In this document: in pieces, positions 53,518 to 63,036 of the stretch | Numbering within the stretch: the first letter of the stretch is position 1 | Layout: each line of letters opens with the position of its first letter | Assembly (NCBI RefSeq): GCF_009674565.1 | Contig: NZ_WKJL01000010.1 | Location: forward strand, 1-64,000 | Length of the DNA: 64,000 bases | Source: Duganella aquatilis | GTDB lineage: Bacteria > Pseudomonadota > Gammaproteobacteria > Burkholderiales > Burkholderiaceae_D | Direction: 5' to 3' | Position numbers and translations under genes: made by a program | The notes under the pieces: generated by a model | What the model was told of the DNA's origin: nothing | Seen by the model: only the letters and a program-made list of their open reading frames with translations | Databases searched by the model: none

Positions 53518-54822
53518 TTGATTTATAAAAAACTGTACATCCAGGTCCTCATCGCCGTGGTGGCGGGCGCGATCCTGGGCCACTTCGCACCGCACCTGGC
53601 AACCGAACTGAAGGTGTTGAGCGATATTTTCATCCGCATGATCAAGATGGTGCTGGCGCCGGTGATTTTCTGCAGCGTGGTGCTCGGCATCGCCAAAATG
53701 GAGAACATGAAGGAGCTGGGCCGCATCGGCGTCAAGGCGCTGCTGTACTTTGAGGTGGCCTCCACCATTGCCCTGCTGTTCGGGCTGCTGGTGGTCAACC
53801 TGCTGCAGCCGGGCGCGGGGATGAATGTCGACGCCGCCCGTCTGGATGCCTCCAGCGTCAGCCAGTACACCGCCGCCGCCACCAAACAGGATGGCATCCT
53901 CGACTTCATCGTGCATGCCGTGCCGCAGAGCGTGGTCGAAGCCTTTGCCAAGGGCGATATCCTGCAGATCCTGTTCTTTGGCGTGCTGCTGGGCATCGCC
54001 CTGTCGCAGATCGGCGCCGCCGCGCGCCCGGCGGTGGCGTTCATGGACAGTTTTCTGACCGCTGTCTTCAAGGTGGTGGCGATGGTGATGCGGGTGGCGC
54101 CGCTGGGTGCGTTCGGCGCCATGGCCTTCACCATCGGCGCCTACGGTCTCGGCAGCCTGGTGTCGCTGGGCAAGGTGCTGCTGTGCGTGTACCTGAGCTG
54201 CATCCTGTTCGTGGTGGTGGGCTTCGGCCTGGTGGCGCGTCTCAGCGGCTTCAGCCTGTGGAAGTTTTTGAAATTTATCCGCGATGAAGTGATCACCGTG
54301 GCCGGCACCTGTTCGTCCGAGTCGGTGCTGCCGCAACTGATGCGCAAGCTGGAACTGGCCGGCGTGCCGAAGCCGGTGGTGGGCCTGGTGGTGCCGGGCG
54401 GCCTGAGCTTCAATGCCGACGGCAGCGCCATCTACTTCTCGGTGGCCGCCATCTTCATCGCGCAGGCCACCAATACGCCGCTCGCGCTGTTTGAACAGCT
54501 GACGATACTGGGCGTGCTGATGCTGACCTCCAAGGGCTCGGCGGGGGTGGCCGGCGCCGGCTTCGTGACGCTGGCCGCCACGCTGGCGGCGATGCACAGC
54601 ATTCCTGTCTCCGGCCTGGTGCTGCTGCTGGGCGTGGACCGCTTCATGGCGGAGGCGCGTTCCGTCACCAACACCATCGGCAATGCGGTCGGCGCGGTGG
54701 CGGTGGCGGCCTGGGACAAGAGCCTGGACCGCGAAACCCTGGCAGCCGCGCTGGATGGACGGCTCGACGTGCTGGCGGCGCCCGAGCCTGAGCCAGCGCC
54801 ACCGGTCTACGTCAATCCCTAG
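53518..54822 (+). CDS. dctA: Dicarboxylate/amino acid:cation symporter (DctA/GltP family)
   Basis: A 434-aa inner-membrane symporter with about eight helices and two re-entrant loops. Signature stretches include VLAPVIFCSVVLGIAKM, AGTCSSESVLPQLMRKL and PGGLSFNADGSAIYFSVA, matching the C4-dicarboxylate importer DctA. The start is a TTG with AAAGGAG seven bases upstream. It is divergent from leuCD, so the two units share 157 bp of control region. It likely brings in succinate, malate, fumarate or a related acid. Confidence 0.88.
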   Translation: MIYKKLYIQVLIAVVAGAILGHFAPHLATELKVLSDIFIRMIKMVLAPVIFCSVVLGIAKMENMKELGRIGVKALLYFEVASTIALLFGLLVVNLLQPGAGMNVDAARLDASSVSQYTAAATKQDGILDFIVHAVPQSVVEAFAKGDILQILFFGVLLGIALSQIGAAARPAVAFMDSFLTAVFKVVAMVMRVAPLGAFGAMAFTIGAYGLGSLVSLGKVLLCVYLSCILFVVVGFGLVARLSGFSLWKFLKFIRDEVITVAGTCSSESVLPQLMRKLELAGVPKPVVGLVVPGGLSFNADGSAIYFSVAAIFIAQATNTPLALFEQLTILGVLMLTSKGSAGVAGAGFVTLAATLAAMHSIPVSGLVLLLGVDRFMAEARSVTNTIGNAVGAVAVAAWDKSLDRETLAAALDGRLDVLAAPEPEPAPPVYVNP

Positions 54823-54877
54823 GTGTTTTGATCGTGATAACATTGCCAACCATGGAATGCCATCATGGGAGGCAGTG

Positions 54878-55366
54878 ATGCAGCGACAACTCACGGGCGT
54901 ATTGCTGATGGCGGCGTGCGTGGCCGCCAGCGCCGAAGATTTGCTGGTCTCGGCGCGGCTGGAGTCGGTCACGCTGACGCCGTCCGGCGTGGGTGCCTGC
55001 GGCAAGAATCCCACCGGCAGCTATCCGAATGCCGATGGCACCACGCGCGTGGTCGTGTCAAATGCATGCGGCTGCCAGGAGAGCAAGGTGAAGGTGGAGC
55101 GCGTCTATCAGGGCAGCGAGGCCCGCCCGGGCGATGTGCTGACCCTGCAGAGCACGCTCGGCGAGTGGTGCAGTGCGACGTTGCCCATGGATCATTCATT
55201 ATTCCTGCTGAAGAAGGGGCAGTCCTGGTCGTGGTCGCGTTTGACCGAGAACGACGGCCAGGTCTATTTCGATCCCCAGCGCCTGGGATGGCGGCAGGGC
55301 GAAAAACTTGCGCCGTTGAGCGCCTTGCCGCAGATGCTGGCGCGCCAGGACCCTCGACATGAGTGA
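54878..55366 (+). CDS. Secreted Cys-containing hypothetical protein
   Basis: A 162-aa protein with an N-terminal signal peptide (cleavage near ASA-EDL). The mature part has Cys residues at ACGKN, NACGCQES and EWCSAT that could form disulfides; the GCQ pair suggests a small beta-rich domain. I do not recognise a family. GGGAGGCA lies before the ATG at 54878. It overlaps the GFA gene by 8 bases, so the two are cotranslated. Confidence 0.6.
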   Translation: MQRQLTGVLLMAACVAASAEDLLVSARLESVTLTPSGVGACGKNPTGSYPNADGTTRVVVSNACGCQESKVKVERVYQGSEARPGDVLTLQSTLGEWCSATLPMDHSLFLLKKGQSWSWSRLTENDGQVYFDPQRLGWRQGEKLAPLSALPQMLARQDPRHE

Positions 55367-55745
55367 TGCCGCGTATTTACACGGACGCTGTCTGTGCGGC
55401 GGCATACGCTATCGGGCGGCGTTGCCGGTGTTCCATGCCAGCCACTGCTACTGCACCATGTGCCAGAAGCAGCATGGCGCGGCGGCGGGATCGTATGCCA
55501 ATGTCGCCAGCGCCGGGCTGGTGATCGAGCACGGCGCGGCGCTGATCACCGAGTACGCCTCGTCCGACGACGGCCGCCGCGACTTCTGCCGCGTGTGCGG
55601 TTCCACCTTGTTCTGGCGCAGCACGGCGGCGCCGGACCGCGTCGCCATCACGCTTGGCACAATGGAGCCGGCATACAGCGGACCGGTCGAGCGCGAACTG
55701 TTTGTCGAACACAAACCCGCGTGGCTGCCTTGCCGGGACCAATGA
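55359..55745 (+). CDS. GFA/CENP-V-family zinc protein
   Basis: A 128-aa protein of the glutathione-dependent formaldehyde-activating (GFA) fold. The structural zinc ligands are the Cys residues of GRCLCGGIRY, the HCYCTMCQK cluster and FCRVCGSTLF. Most members bind small aldehydes or thiol adducts, and function is not settled. Start overlaps the secreted-protein gene by 8 bases. A terminator follows. Confidence 0.88.
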   Translation: MSDAAYLHGRCLCGGIRYRAALPVFHASHCYCTMCQKQHGAAAGSYANVASAGLVIEHGAALITEYASSDDGRRDFCRVCGSTLFWRSTAAPDRVAITLGTMEPAYSGPVERELFVEHKPAWLPCRDQ

Positions 55746-55747
55746 AC

Positions 55748-55770
55748 AACGCCCCGGCTGGCGGGGCGTT
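55748..55770. terminator. Bidirectional terminator between the GFA gene and ppc
   Basis: AACGCCCC (55748-55755) pairs with GGGGCGTT (55763-55770) around a 7-base loop. The U-run is short, so strength is moderate. It lies between two convergent genes and could serve both. Confidence 0.6.
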
Positions 55771-55779
55771 TGATCGGAC

Positions 55780-58605
55780 TTAGCCGGTATTGCGCAGGCC
55801 GGCCGCGACGCCGTTGATCGACAAGTGAATGCCACGGTGCACGCGCTCGTCGGCCTTGCTTTCCGACGACAGCGCGCGGTGGCGCTTGATCAGCTCCACC
55901 TGCAAGTGGTTCAGCGGGTCCAGATAGGCGAAGCGGTTCTGGATCGAGCGCGCCAGCAGCGGATTGCCGGCCAGGCGCTCGGTGGCGCCGGTGATGCTTT
56001 GCAGGATGTCCAGCGTGTCGGCATGCTCGTCGGTGATGCGCTTGAAGATGCGCTCGCGCAGTTCCTTGTCCTGCACCAGCTCGGCGTAGCGCGAGGCGAT
56101 CGCCAGGTCGGTCTTGGCCAGCACCATGTCCATATTGGACAGCAGCGTGGCGAACAGCGGCCAGTGCTGGAACATGGCTTGCAGCTGCGCCAGGCGCTCG
56201 GCCTTGTCGCCGTCGGCGATCCAGCCGCCGATGGCGCTGGCGAAACCGTACCAGCCCGGCAGCAGCAGGCGGCACTGGCCCCACGAGAAGCCCCATGGAA
56301 TCGCCCGCAGGTCTTCAATCCGCTTGGTCGACTTGCGCGAGGCCGGGCGCGAACCGAGGTTCAGCTCGGCGATCTCGGCGATCGGCGTGGCGGCGAAGAA
56401 GTAGTCGGTGAAGCCCGGGGTTTCATAGACCAGGTTGCGGTAGGCCTTGTAGGCGCGGTCCGAAATCTCGGCCATCACTGCTTCGTAGCCGTGCAGCTGC
56501 TTGCTGTGTTCGGCATCTTCCGGCTGCGGCATCAGGCTCGCTTCCAAAGTGGCGGCGACCAGCAGTTCCAGGTTGCGGCGGCCGATATCCTTGTTGGAGA
56601 ACTTCGAGGCGATGATCTCGCCCTGTTCGGTCAGGCGGATCTGGCCGTTGACGGTGCCGTGCGGCTGCGCCAGGATGGCGTCGTACGACGGACCGCCGCC
56701 GCGGCCGACGGTGCCGCCGCGACCGTGGAACAGGCGCAGCTTGACGCCGGCTTTTTCGAACACCTTGACCAGGTTGGTCTCGGCCTTGTACAGCTCCCAG
56801 TTGGAGGTCAGGAAACCGCCGTCCTTGTTGGAGTCCGAATAGCCCAGCATCACTTCCTGGATCTGGCCCTGCTTGGCGATCAGTTGCTTCACCAGCGGGA
56901 TCGCCATCACGGCTTCCATGATGCCGGACGCGCGCTGCAGGTCGGGAATGGTCTCGAACAGCGGGATCACCATCAGGTCCAGCTCGGGTTCAGCTTCCCC
57001 CGCGGCCAGGCGCAGCAGGCCCAGCTCTTTTTGCAGCAGCAGCACTTCCAGCAGGTCGGACACGGTTTCGGTGTGCGAGATGATGTAGTTGCGGATCGCG
57101 CGCGCGCCGTAGCGGGCGCGGATCTCGCGCGCCGCGCGCAGCACGCCCAGCTCGGAAACGGTCTCGGCCGAGTAGGTGATGTATGGCGAATTCAGCAGGC
57201 GCGGCTGCGCCAGTTCGCTCAGCAGCAGCTTGACCTTGGCGTCCTCGTCCAGCGCGGCGTAGTCGGCCAGCACGCCGGAGGTGGCGAACAGTTCGGCCAG
57301 CACGCGTTCGTGGATGTCGGACGACTGGCGCATGTCCAGCGAGGCCAGGTGGAAGCCGAAGATGTCGGCCGCGCGCTTCAAGGTGGCCAGGCGCGGCTGC
57401 ACCAGCACGGCGCCGTGGTTGGCGTTGAGCGAGTCGATCAGCACCTGCAGGTCGGCGGCGAATTCGGCGGCGCCGTTGTACGGCTCGGCGTGACCGACTT
57501 CCTTGCGCAGGATGTTGGTGGCGCCCAGTGCGCGCGCGGTCGAGGCCAGGCGCGCGTAGATGCCGATCAGGGCGCGACGGTACGGCTCGTCGGCGCGGTG
57601 GTCGGAGGTGTCCGGCGACTGGTCGGCCAGCGCCTGCAGCGCCGGCGAGCAGGCTATCATCAGCGTCGAGATCGACAGCTCGGCGCCCAGCGTGTGCGCT
57701 TCTTCCAGGTAGAAATCGAGGATGGTGGTGGCCTGGCGCGTCAGCGCATGCGACATGGTGCCGCCGTTGACGTTGGGATTGCCGTCGCGGTCGCCGCCGA
57801 TCCAGCTGCCCATCTGCACATAGGGGGCGGTGATGTGTTCGCTTTCACCGTAGTGGTGGGCGATGTCCTGCTCGATGTCATCGTACAACCCTGGCAGTTC
57901 GCGCAGGAAGGTGATGCGGTAGTAGGACAGCGCGTTCTCGATCTCGTCGGCCACGGTCAGCTTGGAGTAGCGCAGCATGCGGGTCTGCCACAGCGTGGCG
58001 ATGCGCGCCTTCAGCAGATGCAGATTGGCCGCCTGTTCCTTCGGCGTCAGCGGCAGGTCGCGCTCGGCCAGCAGGCGGGCGATGTCGTGCTCGGCGTCGA
58101 GGATGGACTTGCGCTGCACTTCGGTCGGGTGGGCGGTCAGCACCGGGGCGATCAGCGCGTCCTGGAAGAAGGTCGACACGGTCTCCTGGCTGACGCCGGC
58201 CTCCTTGAGCTTGCACAGCGCGAAGTTGACGCTGCCTTGCTGCGGCTTCGAGCCGGCCAGCAGGTGGGCGCGGCGGCGGCGGATGTGGTGCTGGTCCTCG
58301 GCGATATTGGCCAGATGCGAGAAATACGAGAAGGCGCGCACCACCGAAATGGTTTGCTCCTTGGTCAGAATCTTCAGCATGCCGTCCAGTTCCTTGGCGG
58401 CGCCGGCGTCGGCTTCGCGGCGGAAGCGCACGGCGGTCTGGCGGATGGTCTCGACCACGGCATAGACTTCCTCGCCTTCCTGGTCGCGCAGGACGTCGCC
58501 CAGCAGGCGGCCCAGCAGGCGGATGTCTTCTTTCAATGGCGCGTCCTTGTCGACGCCCGGTTGTTCAGCAGCTTGTTCGTTCAATGCACTAGATGGATTG
58601 GCCAT
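55780..58605 (-). CDS. ppc: Phosphoenolpyruvate carboxylase
   Basis: A 941-aa enzyme that adds bicarbonate to phosphoenolpyruvate, giving oxaloacetate to refill the TCA cycle. The active-site His is in [13 protein letters not shown], the flexible Arg/Gly loop is [14 protein letters not shown], and the C-terminus ends in the typical [13 protein letters not shown]. Length is normal. The ATG at 58605 was chosen; an earlier in-frame ATG at 58644 is unlikely. It is divergent from hemC. Confidence 0.97.
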   Translation of the reverse strand: MANPSSALNEQAAEQPGVDKDAPLKEDIRLLGRLLGDVLRDQEGEEVYAVVETIRQTAVRFRREADAGAAKELDGMLKILTKEQTISVVRAFSYFSHLANIAEDQHHIRRRRAHLLAGSKPQQGSVNFALCKLKEAGVSQETVSTFFQDALIAPVLTAHPTEVQRKSILDAEHDIARLLAERDLPLTPKEQAANLHLLKARIATLWQTRMLRYSKLTVADEIENALSYYRITFLRELPGLYDDIEQDIAHHYGESEHITAPYVQMGSWIGGDRDGNPNVNGGTMSHALTRQATTILDFYLEEAHTLGAELSISTLMIACSPALQALADQSPDTSDHRADEPYRRALIGIYARLASTARALGATNILRKEVGHAEPYNGAAEFAADLQVLIDSLNANHGAVLVQPRLATLKRAADIFGFHLASLDMRQSSDIHERVLAELFATSGVLADYAALDEDAKVKLLLSELAQPRLLNSPYITYSAETVSELGVLRAAREIRARYGARAIRNYIISHTETVSDLLEVLLLQKELGLLRLAAGEAEPELDLMVIPLFETIPDLQRASGIMEAVMAIPLVKQLIAKQGQIQEVMLGYSDSNKDGGFLTSNWELYKAETNLVKVFEKAGVKLRLFHGRGGTVGRGGGPSYDAILAQPHGTVNGQIRLTEQGEIIASKFSNKDIGRRNLELLVAATLEASLMPQPEDAEHSKQLHGYEAVMAEISDRAYKAYRNLVYETPGFTDYFFAATPIAEIAELNLGSRPASRKSTKRIEDLRAIPWGFSWGQCRLLLPGWYGFASAIGGWIADGDKAERLAQLQAMFQHWPLFATLLSNMDMVLAKTDLAIASRYAELVQDKELRERIFKRITDEHADTLDILQSITGATERLAGNPLLARSIQNRFAYLDPLNHLQVELIKRHRALSSESKADERVHRGIHLSINGVAAGLRNTG

Positions 58606-58678
58606 GTGTTTTAAGTCACGAAAGGGTGAAATATGTCGGTGCATGGGCTTATGGCCCGGTTCTGCGAGAAGGTGAGCA

Positions 58679-58687
58679 TGCTAAAAT
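58679..58687 (+). promoter_or_regulatory. Extended -10 promoter for hemCDXY
   Basis: TGCTAAAAT is a good extended -10 box 70 bp before the hemC start, in the ppc-hemC divergent region. A weak -35-like TTCTGC lies upstream. It is likely the start of the hem operon transcript. Confidence 0.4.
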
Positions 58688-58757
58688 TTGTGATCTTAAA
58701 CACGCGCGTGGTACTGGCTTGCGCCGGTTAGCGTCAGCTACAGCGAAAGAACTGGTT

Positions 58758-59783
58758 TTGAAAACATCTGAATCTAAGCATTCTCCGTCGAGATTGGTTA
58801 TTGCGTCGCGCGAGAGCCGCCTCGCCATGTGGCAAGCCGAGCACGTCCGCGATCGCTTGACATTATTATATCCGCAGTGCGATGTCAAAATTGTCGGAAT
58901 GACGACGCGCGGCGATCAAATTCTGGATCGCACCCTGTCCAAAGTGGGCGGCAAGGGGCTGTTTGTGAAAGAACTTGAAGTGGCGATGGCCGAAGGCCGC
59001 GCCGACCTGGCCGTGCACTGCCTGAAAGACATGCCGATGGAGTTGCCGGAAGGCTTCGCCATGGCGGCCGTGATGGAGCGCGAAGATGCGCGCGACGCCT
59101 TCGTGTCCAACGATTACGCGTCGCTCGACGAACTGCCGGACGGCGCCGTGGTCGGCACCAGCAGCCTGCGCCGCCAGGCGCTGATCGCCGCGCGCTATCC
59201 GCAGCTGGTGATCAAGCCGCTGCGCGGCAATCTCGATACCCGCCTGGCCAAGCTGGATCGCGGCGAGTACGCCGCCATCATCCTGGCCGCCGCCGGCCTG
59301 AAGCGCCTGGGCCTGGCCGCGCGCATCCGCGCGCTGCTGTCGCCGGAAACCAGCCTGCCGGCGCCGGGGCAGGGCACGCTGGCGATTGAAATCCCCGAAC
59401 GCGATGACGGCCTCGACCTGGTGGCGCTGCTGGCGCCGCTGCACCACGGGCACAGCGCGCTGGTGTCGATCGCCGAGCGCAAGGTGTCGCAGGTGTTTGG
59501 CGGCAGCTGCCAGATTCCGCTGGCGTCCTACGCCACCATCGATGGCGACCAGATGCACCTGCGCGCCATGGTGGCGACGCCGGACGGCAAGCGCATGATC
59601 AGCGCCGAGGCGCATGGTCCGGCCGCCGAGGCCGAGGCGCTGGGCCTGCAAGTGGCCGAACAGCTGCGCGTGCAGGACGCCGAAGGCATCCTGGCCGCCT
59701 GCCTGAGCGAAGCGGCGCAGGCCGACGACGATGCGCGTTCGGCCGAACTGGCCGCCAGCGCCGCCGGCAAGCCTGCCGCCTGA
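58758..59783 (+). CDS. hemC: Hydroxymethylbilane synthase HemC
   Basis: Porphobilinogen deaminase, which builds the linear tetrapyrrole of heme. The dipyrromethane cofactor Cys is Cys251 in [25 protein letters not shown], the catalytic Asp in LHCLKDMP (HCLKDMP) and [10 protein letters not shown] are family signatures. The start is a TTG; its exact position is uncertain because the N-terminal 12 residues are not conserved. It is first of hemCDXY, 7 bp from hemD. Confidence 0.95.
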   Translation: MKTSESKHSPSRLVIASRESRLAMWQAEHVRDRLTLLYPQCDVKIVGMTTRGDQILDRTLSKVGGKGLFVKELEVAMAEGRADLAVHCLKDMPMELPEGFAMAAVMEREDARDAFVSNDYASLDELPDGAVVGTSSLRRQALIAARYPQLVIKPLRGNLDTRLAKLDRGEYAAIILAAAGLKRLGLAARIRALLSPETSLPAPGQGTLAIEIPERDDGLDLVALLAPLHHGHSALVSIAERKVSQVFGGSCQIPLASYATIDGDQMHLRAMVATPDGKRMISAEAHGPAAEAEALGLQVAEQLRVQDAEGILAACLSEAAQADDDARSAELAASAAGKPAA

Positions 59784-59790
59784 TCCGGGG

Positions 59791-60582
59791 ATGGCCGGCG
59801 CCGTCGTCATCACCCGTCCCCTGGCGCAAGCCACGCCGCTGGCGGCCCGCGTGGCCGCCCTGGGCCGTACCGTGGAAATCCTGCCGCTGCTGGAAATCGC
59901 GCCGCTGGCCGATCCGGCGCCGCTGCTGGCCGCGCTGGCGCAGCTGGATCGGTACGTTATGGTGGCGTTCGTCTCGCCCAACGCCATCGACGCGGCGTTT
60001 GCCCATATAAAGCAGTGGCCGGCCGGCGTGACGCTGGCCGTGGTGGGCGAGGGCAGCCGCGCCGCGCTGGCCGCGTACGGCGTCACGCCGGCGCGCCACA
60101 CCATCGTCAGCCCGGCCGACAGCGCCCACAGCGACTCCGAACACCTGCTGCAAACGCTGGACCTGGCGGCCCTGAACGGCCGCCGGGTGCTGATCATCCG
60201 CGGCGAAAGCGGCCGCGAGCTGATGGGCGACGGCTTGCGGGCGGCCGGTGCGCTGGTCGACATCGTGCCGGCCTATTGCCGCTCGGTGCCGGCGCTGACG
60301 CCGCAGCTGGCCGCCACCTTGCGCCGTCTGCTGGCGCAACAAAACGACTGGATCATCACCAGTTCCGAGGCGTTACGGGGCCTGTGCGGCCTCCTGGCCA
60401 ATTTGGACTTGCAGCACCCTGACGCGATGCAGCACAATAGCGTTGTAGCTATGCAACAGCAGCATCTGATCGTGCCACACGCCCGAATTGCCGAAACGGC
60501 AAATAATTTAGGATTTTCCAAGCTGACGCTCACCGGATCAGGCGACGAACGCCTGCTGGCCGCGTTACAATCATGCCTATGA
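59791..60582 (+). CDS. hemD: Uroporphyrinogen-III synthase HemD
   Basis: A 263-aa enzyme that closes and inverts ring D of hydroxymethylbilane to uroporphyrinogen III. Sequence identity in this family is low, but VVITRPLAQATPLAARVAALG, VAFVSPNAIDAAF and RGESGRELMGDGLRAAGA are typical. The ATG at 59791 is 7 bp after hemC. The stop overlaps hemX by 4 bases (ATGA). Confidence 0.92.
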   Translation: MAGAVVITRPLAQATPLAARVAALGRTVEILPLLEIAPLADPAPLLAALAQLDRYVMVAFVSPNAIDAAFAHIKQWPAGVTLAVVGEGSRAALAAYGVTPARHTIVSPADSAHSDSEHLLQTLDLAALNGRRVLIIRGESGRELMGDGLRAAGALVDIVPAYCRSVPALTPQLAATLRRLLAQQNDWIITSSEALRGLCGLLANLDLQHPDAMQHNSVVAMQQQHLIVPHARIAETANNLGFSKLTLTGSGDERLLAALQSCL

Positions 60583-61739
60583 ACGATTTGCCTACTTTAC
60601 CTGACCCAGCCGTCTCGAACGCCAAGGCCGCCGAGGCCGAGACCCCGCCTGCGGCCACGCCGCCATCGCAGCCTGAACCGAGCCTGCTCGAAACCCTGCA
60701 ACAGCCGCAAATGCTGCTGGTGGGGCTGCTCGTGCTGACCATTTTGCTGGCCGGCCAGACCTGGTCGTCGCATGCGCGCGTCAACAAGCTGCGCGAGGAA
60801 ATGGCGCTGCGCCTGCAAAAAGGCGACGCCTCGAATGCCGACACCGGCAACCTGGTGCGCAGCGTGCAGGAAAACACCAAGGAGCTGCAATCCAAGGTCG
60901 CGCTGCTGGAAAGCAAGCAGCAGGAAGCGCAGAGCCAGCAACTGGCGCTGGAGCAGCTGTACCAGGACCTGTCCAAGAACCGCGACGAATGGGCGCTGAC
61001 CGAGATCGAGCAAGTGCTGTCGACCGCGTCGCAGCAGCTGCAACTGGCCGGCAACGTGCCGGGCGCGCTGATCGCGCTGCAGAATGCCGACCGCAGCCTG
61101 TCGCGGTCGGACAAGCCGCAATTCATCACCATCCGCCGCGCCATCGCGCGCGACACCGACAAGCTGAAAGCCCTGCCGAGCGTCGATTCGGTGGGCGTGG
61201 CGCTGCGCCTGGACAATGCCATCGCGCAGATTGATACGCTACCGATGCTGTCGGACGAAAAGCAGGCCGCGCCGGCGCTGCCTGAAAAGAAAGCCAAAAC
61301 CAAGGTCGTGCACGGCAAGGATGGCAAGCCGGTGGTGGTCGAACAGACGACCAGCCCGTGGCTGCAAGCCTTGCAGGACGGCTGGCATGGCTGGAGCAGC
61401 GAAATGTGGAGCGACATGCGCGAGCTGGTGCGCGTGCGCAATGTCGAAACGCCGGATGCGCTGATGCTGTCGCCGACCCAGGCTTACTTCATGCGCGAAA
61501 ACCTCAAGCTGCGCCTGCTGAATGCGCGCATGGCGCTGCTGTCGCGCAACGAGGGGGCGTTCCGCTCCGACCTGATCGCGGCGCAGGACGCGCTGGTCAA
61601 GTATTTCGACACCCGCGCCCGCTCCACCCAGACCGTGCAGGCGCTGCTGCGCCAGGTACAGGGCAGCAATCTCGCGATTGAGATGCCGACCCTGGCCGAC
61701 AGCCTGAACGCCGTGCGCAACTACAAAGCGAAGCCATAG
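60579..61739 (+). CDS. hemX: HemX, membrane protein of the heme operon
   Basis: A 386-aa inner-membrane protein with a Pro/Ala-rich cytoplasmic head, one membrane helix at about residues 45-62 (QMLLVGLLVLTILLAG) and a long helical periplasmic part with a coiled coil. The family (once thought to be uroporphyrinogen methyltransferase) has no methyltransferase motif and its role is open. The ATG at 60579 overlaps the hemD stop. It lies 2 bp before hemY. Confidence 0.9.
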   Translation: MNDLPTLPDPAVSNAKAAEAETPPAATPPSQPEPSLLETLQQPQMLLVGLLVLTILLAGQTWSSHARVNKLREEMALRLQKGDASNADTGNLVRSVQENTKELQSKVALLESKQQEAQSQQLALEQLYQDLSKNRDEWALTEIEQVLSTASQQLQLAGNVPGALIALQNADRSLSRSDKPQFITIRRAIARDTDKLKALPSVDSVGVALRLDNAIAQIDTLPMLSDEKQAAPALPEKKAKTKVVHGKDGKPVVVEQTTSPWLQALQDGWHGWSSEMWSDMRELVRVRNVETPDALMLSPTQAYFMRENLKLRLLNARMALLSRNEGAFRSDLIAAQDALVKYFDTRARSTQTVQALLRQVQGSNLAIEMPTLADSLNAVRNYKAKP

Positions 61740-61741
61740 TC

Positions 61742-62938
61742 ATGCGTTTATTTCTCTGGTTAGTCGCCATGATGGCCGCCGCCATCGGTATTGCCGTGAC
61801 GGCGCGTTTCAATCCGGGCAATGTGGTGCTGTTCTATCCGCCGCACCGCATCGACCTGTCGCTGAACTTCTTCGTGCTGCTGGAGCTGGCGCTGTTCGTC
61901 TTCCTGTACATCGTGATCCGCGCCTTCCGCGCGACGGTCAAGATGCCGGGCAAGGTGGCGGCCTACCGCCAGCAAAAGCGCGAGCGCGATGGCAATAAAG
62001 GCTTGCGCGAGGCGCTGAAGGCGCTGTTCGAAGGCCGTTTCGGCCATGCTGAAAAAGCCGCGCTGCGCGCCTCCGAGCTGCCGGAAAACGCCGGCGTGGC
62101 GGCGCTGATTGGCGCCCGTGCCGCGCACCGCATGCGCCAGTCGGCGCGCCGCGACCAGTGGCTGAACAAGCTGGTCGACGACAACGCGATGAAAACCGCG
62201 CGCCTGATGACCATGACCGAACTGCTGGTCGACGACCATCAGCCGGAGCAGGCGCTGGAAGCGGTGCGCGAGCTGAACGCCAGCGGCACGCGTCACATCC
62301 ATGCCTTGCAGATGTCCTTGAAAGCGCAGCAGCAGGCCAAGAACTGGCCGGAGGTGCTGCGTCTGGTGCGTTCGCTCGACAAGCACCGCGCGCTGCATCC
62401 GGCCTTGTCGTCGCGCCTGCGCGAGCTGGCGTACGACGATTTGCTGTCCGACGCCAGCCACGATGCCGAATCGCTGCTGCGCGTGTGGTCGACGGTGCCG
62501 TCGGCCGACCGCATCAAGCCCTACGTGGCCTGCCGCGCCGCGACCGCGCTGAATGCGCGCGGCCTGCACGACGAGGCGCGTCTGGTGGCGGAAGAATCGC
62601 TGGCCGCCGACTGGGACGACCGCGTGGTGCGCACCTACCGCGAAGCCGCCGCACCGGCCGGCTCGGCCGCGCTGCTGCTGCAGATCGAACATTGCGAAAA
62701 CTGGGCCAGCGCCCGCCCGACCGACGCCGAACTGGCGCTGACCCTGGGTTCGCTGTGCCTGAAGCAGAAACTGTGGGGCAAGGCGCAGCGCTACCTGGAG
62801 CAGGCGCTGTCGGACGCCGCCGACCCGCACATGGTGCGCGAATCCCACCTGAAGCTGGCGCAACTGCACGAAGCGCTCGGCCAGGAAGAAGAGGCCGCCA
62901 ACCACTACCGCCAGTGCGCGCTGGCAACTATCCTCTAA
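61742..62938 (+). CDS. hemY: HemY, porphyrin-biosynthesis membrane protein
   Basis: A 398-aa protein with two N-terminal membrane helices (about residues 3-22 and 38-58), then a TPR-like cytoplasmic or periplasmic part (ELALTLGSLCLKQKLWGKAQRYLEQAL). It is not the oxidase of Gram-positive bacteria also called HemY; its job in proteobacterial heme synthesis is unclear. It is last in hemCDXY and is followed at once by a perfect 45-bp inverted repeat. Confidence 0.93.
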   Translation: MRLFLWLVAMMAAAIGIAVTARFNPGNVVLFYPPHRIDLSLNFFVLLELALFVFLYIVIRAFRATVKMPGKVAAYRQQKRERDGNKGLREALKALFEGRFGHAEKAALRASELPENAGVAALIGARAAHRMRQSARRDQWLNKLVDDNAMKTARLMTMTELLVDDHQPEQALEAVRELNASGTRHIHALQMSLKAQQQAKNWPEVLRLVRSLDKHRALHPALSSRLRELAYDDLLSDASHDAESLLRVWSTVPSADRIKPYVACRAATALNARGLHDEARLVAEESLAADWDDRVVRTYREAAAPAGSAALLLQIEHCENWASARPTDAELALTLGSLCLKQKLWGKAQRYLEQALSDAADPHMVRESHLKLAQLHEALGQEEEAANHYRQCALATIL

Positions 62939-62942
62939 ACCC

Positions 62943-63036
62943 AATCCGGGGTCAGTTCTGCCAATCGCACACGAGCTCTACCGTAGCAGCCGCTACGGTA
63001 GAGCTCGTGTGCGATTGGCAGAACTGACCCCGGATT
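62943..63036. repeat. Perfect 45-bp inverted repeat with 4-base loop
   Basis: Arms 62943-62987 and 62992-63036 are exact reverse complements around the loop AGCC. It fills almost all of the gap between the convergent hemY and metallo-beta-lactamase genes and contains the right-hand gene's stop start base. The arm opens with AATCCGGGGTCAGTTC, a sequence type reminiscent of REP-like or transposon-end palindromes common in this bacterial family. It could act as a very stable bidirectional terminator. There is no flanking U-run. Confidence 0.9.

Noticed and set aside
55825-58614. A 929-codon open frame opposite ppc
   Set aside because: Shadow of ppc, which has all active-site motifs on the other strand.
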